Shown here in pieces: positions 62,585 through 64,000 of a DNA stretch of 64,000 bases. Source of the DNA: Halalkalicoccus tibetensis (GTDB lineage Archaea; Halobacteriota; Halobacteria; Halobacteriales; Halalkalicoccaceae); the NCBI RefSeq assembly GCF_037996645.1, contig NZ_JBBMXV010000004.1, forward strand, positions 459,684-523,683, in the 5' to 3' direction. A model generated the notes under the pieces. It searched no databases and was not told the DNA's origin. It saw only the letters and a program-made list of their open reading frames with translations. Within the stretch, counting starts at the first letter, position 1; every line of letters begins with the position of its first letter. Made by a program: the position numbers and the translations under genes.

Positions 62585-64000
62585 CTATGGGTTCCAGATC
62601 TGGGGTACTCCGTCGCCCTGAATCCAGGCTTGAAGCTCGTCGGGCGCGTCGTCGAGGTCCGGCAGGTCCGTGTTCTCCTCGAGTTCGTAATCCACCGCAT
62701 CGCTGACGCCTTCGCGGACCCGGTTCGCCTGATCGACCACGGAATCACGGGGGTCCTCACCCCCACCGAGGATAGCCGAGATAGCGACCGAAAACCCGTC
62801 CGTTGCGCCCTCGACGTCGCCGAGGAACGGTGTGTTCTGCTCGAGGCCGGTGATCCCGTAGGCGGCGACGTCCTCGGCCTGTTCGAGCCGGGAGTCGATC
62901 CATTCGTCGGGGATCTCGGTGGAGTTCTCGGTAAACGGCGGGATCTCCTCCTGGGCCTCGCGCACGGGGAGGAAGTTCGGCGCCGCTTCCGGGAAATACT
63001 CCTCCATCGTCTCGGGCTCGGTCATGTACTCGATGAACGACATCGAGATGTCGTCGTCGACGTCGTGTTGCGTGTAGTCGGATTCGAACGCCGAGAGACA
63101 GCTCCCGCCCATGAAGGCGGTGTTCGTTCCCATGGGACCCTCCGGGATCAGCGAGAGTTCGGTTGCGTCGGCGATGTCCTCGTCTTCGTTGATCATCTCG
63201 TTTGCCGCGTCACCGGAGTTGATCATGAAGGCGGCGTTGCCCTCGCGATAGAGTTGTTCGGCGTCGGTACTGTCCATACCCGACCACCCACCCGGGGCGA
63301 TGTCCCACTCCTCCTGGAAGCTCGCCATCCAGAGATGCGCGAACAGCGACGTCGGTGAGTCCATCTCGACCGACCACTCGTCTCCATCGCGACCGAAGAA
63401 GTCACCACCGGACTGGGCGGTTATACCGTAGACCACCTGCCCGGTTCCGGTGTCCTGTGCCCCACCGGAGACGAAACCGGTCTCTCCAGTGTCGTCCTCG
63501 ACGTCCATCGCCATCTCGATCAGCTCCTCCCAGGTCTCGGGCGGACTGTCGTGGCCGGCCTCCTCGAGGAGAGCCATGTTCGAGTAGAAGCTTCGGATCT
63601 CCATGAACCACGGGAAGCCCCAGAACTCACCGTCGTAATCGCCCCAGTAGGAGGGGACCTCGTACCAGTCGTCGTACTGCTCGAACAGCTCCGTGTTCGG
63701 CTGTACAGCGCCAGCGGAACCATAATCGACCGCATGTGCGTTCGCCATCTCACTGACGTTGGGTGCGCTCTGGCCTTGGAGGGCGGCCGTCCACTCCTCG
63801 AAGACCTGGTCCCAGGTGACGACGTTGGTGGTGACGTTGACCTCCTCGTCGGCCCAGTCCTCGAAGCCTTCGGCGGTCTCCTGGATCGCCTGCGTCTCCT
63901 CGGGAATGTAGCCTCGCATCGTCCACCAGACGAAGTCGCCCTCGCCGGTTCCCTGGTTGTCGTCTCCGCCGATACAGCCCGCCAGCCCGGCGCTGGCACC
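62585..64000 (-). CDS. Sugar ABC importer substrate-binding protein, copy 2 (partial)
   Basis: The visible 471 residues start inside the lipobox region (GASAGLAGCIGGDD) and run to the stop at 62585; the signal start lies beyond the right edge. It is very similar to copy 1 over its whole length, with differences mainly near the C-terminus and in scattered acidic positions (for example YGITAQSGGDFFGRDGDEWS). Both copies keep the same ligand-binding layout, so they either serve the same permease with different ligands or are redundant. Duplication appears recent. Confidence 0.9.
   Translation of the reverse strand, partial: GASAGLAGCIGGDDNQGTGEGDFVWWTMRGYIPEETQAIQETAEGFEDWADEEVNVTTNVVTWDQVFEEWTAALQGQSAPNVSEMANAHAVDYGSAGAVQPNTELFEQYDDWYEVPSYWGDYDGEFWGFPWFMEIRSFYSNMALLEEAGHDSPPETWEELIEMAMDVEDDTGETGFVSGGAQDTGTGQVVYGITAQSGGDFFGRDGDEWSVEMDSPTSLFAHLWMASFQEEWDIAPGGWSGMDSTDAEQLYREGNAAFMINSGDAANEMINEDEDIADATELSLIPEGPMGTNTAFMGGSCLSAFESDYTQHDVDDDISMSFIEYMTEPETMEEYFPEAAPNFLPVREAQEEIPPFTENSTEIPDEWIDSRLEQAEDVAAYGITGLEQNTPFLGDVEGATDGFSVAISAILGGGEDPRDSVVDQANRVREGVSDAVDYELEENTDLPDLDDAPDELQAWIQGDGVPQIWNP

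Overview
The window comes from a haloarchaeon (class Halobacteria). The proteins are rich in Asp and Glu, GC content is high, and secreted proteins carry twin-arginine lipoprotein signals. Many genes have an archaeal TATA-like box about 25-30 bases before the start codon and no Shine-Dalgarno site. Archaeal marker genes are present: TFB, a geranylgeranyl-reductase-family flavoprotein of the lipid-saturating type, a group II chaperonin-like protein, and a BgaH-type GH42 beta-galactosidase. The genus cannot be fixed from the sequence alone. I saw no rRNA, convincing tRNA or CRISPR array.

Layout. 0-9.4 kb holds small housekeeping and hypothetical genes (SprT-like protease, CBS protein, prenyl reductase, two tiny zinc-finger proteins, TRAM protein, BrkB/YihY protein). 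Between them lie many gene remnants: a universal stress gene broken by a 55-bp twin-hairpin insert, an esterase tail and a copied TRAM gene end. 9.4-15.3 kb holds an asparagine-synthase-like gene followed by a tightly overlapping thiamine-type ABC transporter (binding protein, fused permease, ATPase). 15.4-28 kb holds a secreted deacetylase-like protein, a membrane protein with a 12-residue repeat tail, a PiT phosphate transporter, TFB, a cold-shock protein, a zinc-type dehydrogenase, an SLC13 transporter, two overlapping DoxX genes and an esterase.

28.2-42.6 kb is an ion and amino-acid transport island. It has an Lrp-type regulator fused to an RCK_C domain, two APC permeases each ending in two universal-stress domains, two TrkA/TrkH potassium systems (one in an operon with a universal stress gene), and an RCK-gated channel. 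These genes probably coordinate K+ and amino-acid or osmolyte uptake with nucleotide-type ligand sensing, which is an inference. 43-50 kb holds DoxX, HAD hydrolase, a third APC permease, cupin, a P-II protein, a cytochrome P450 and several small proteins.

51-64 kb is a sugar catabolism and uptake region: an IclR regulator, an FAH-family dehydratase-like enzyme, a GH42 beta-galactosidase, and a complete sugar ABC importer (ATPase, two permeases, binding protein). Its binding-protein gene has been tandemly duplicated; a 39-bp piece of the neighbouring permease gene marks the junction. An orphan divergent group II chaperonin-like gene and a Yip1-like membrane protein sit inside this region. The second binding-protein gene runs off the right edge of the window.
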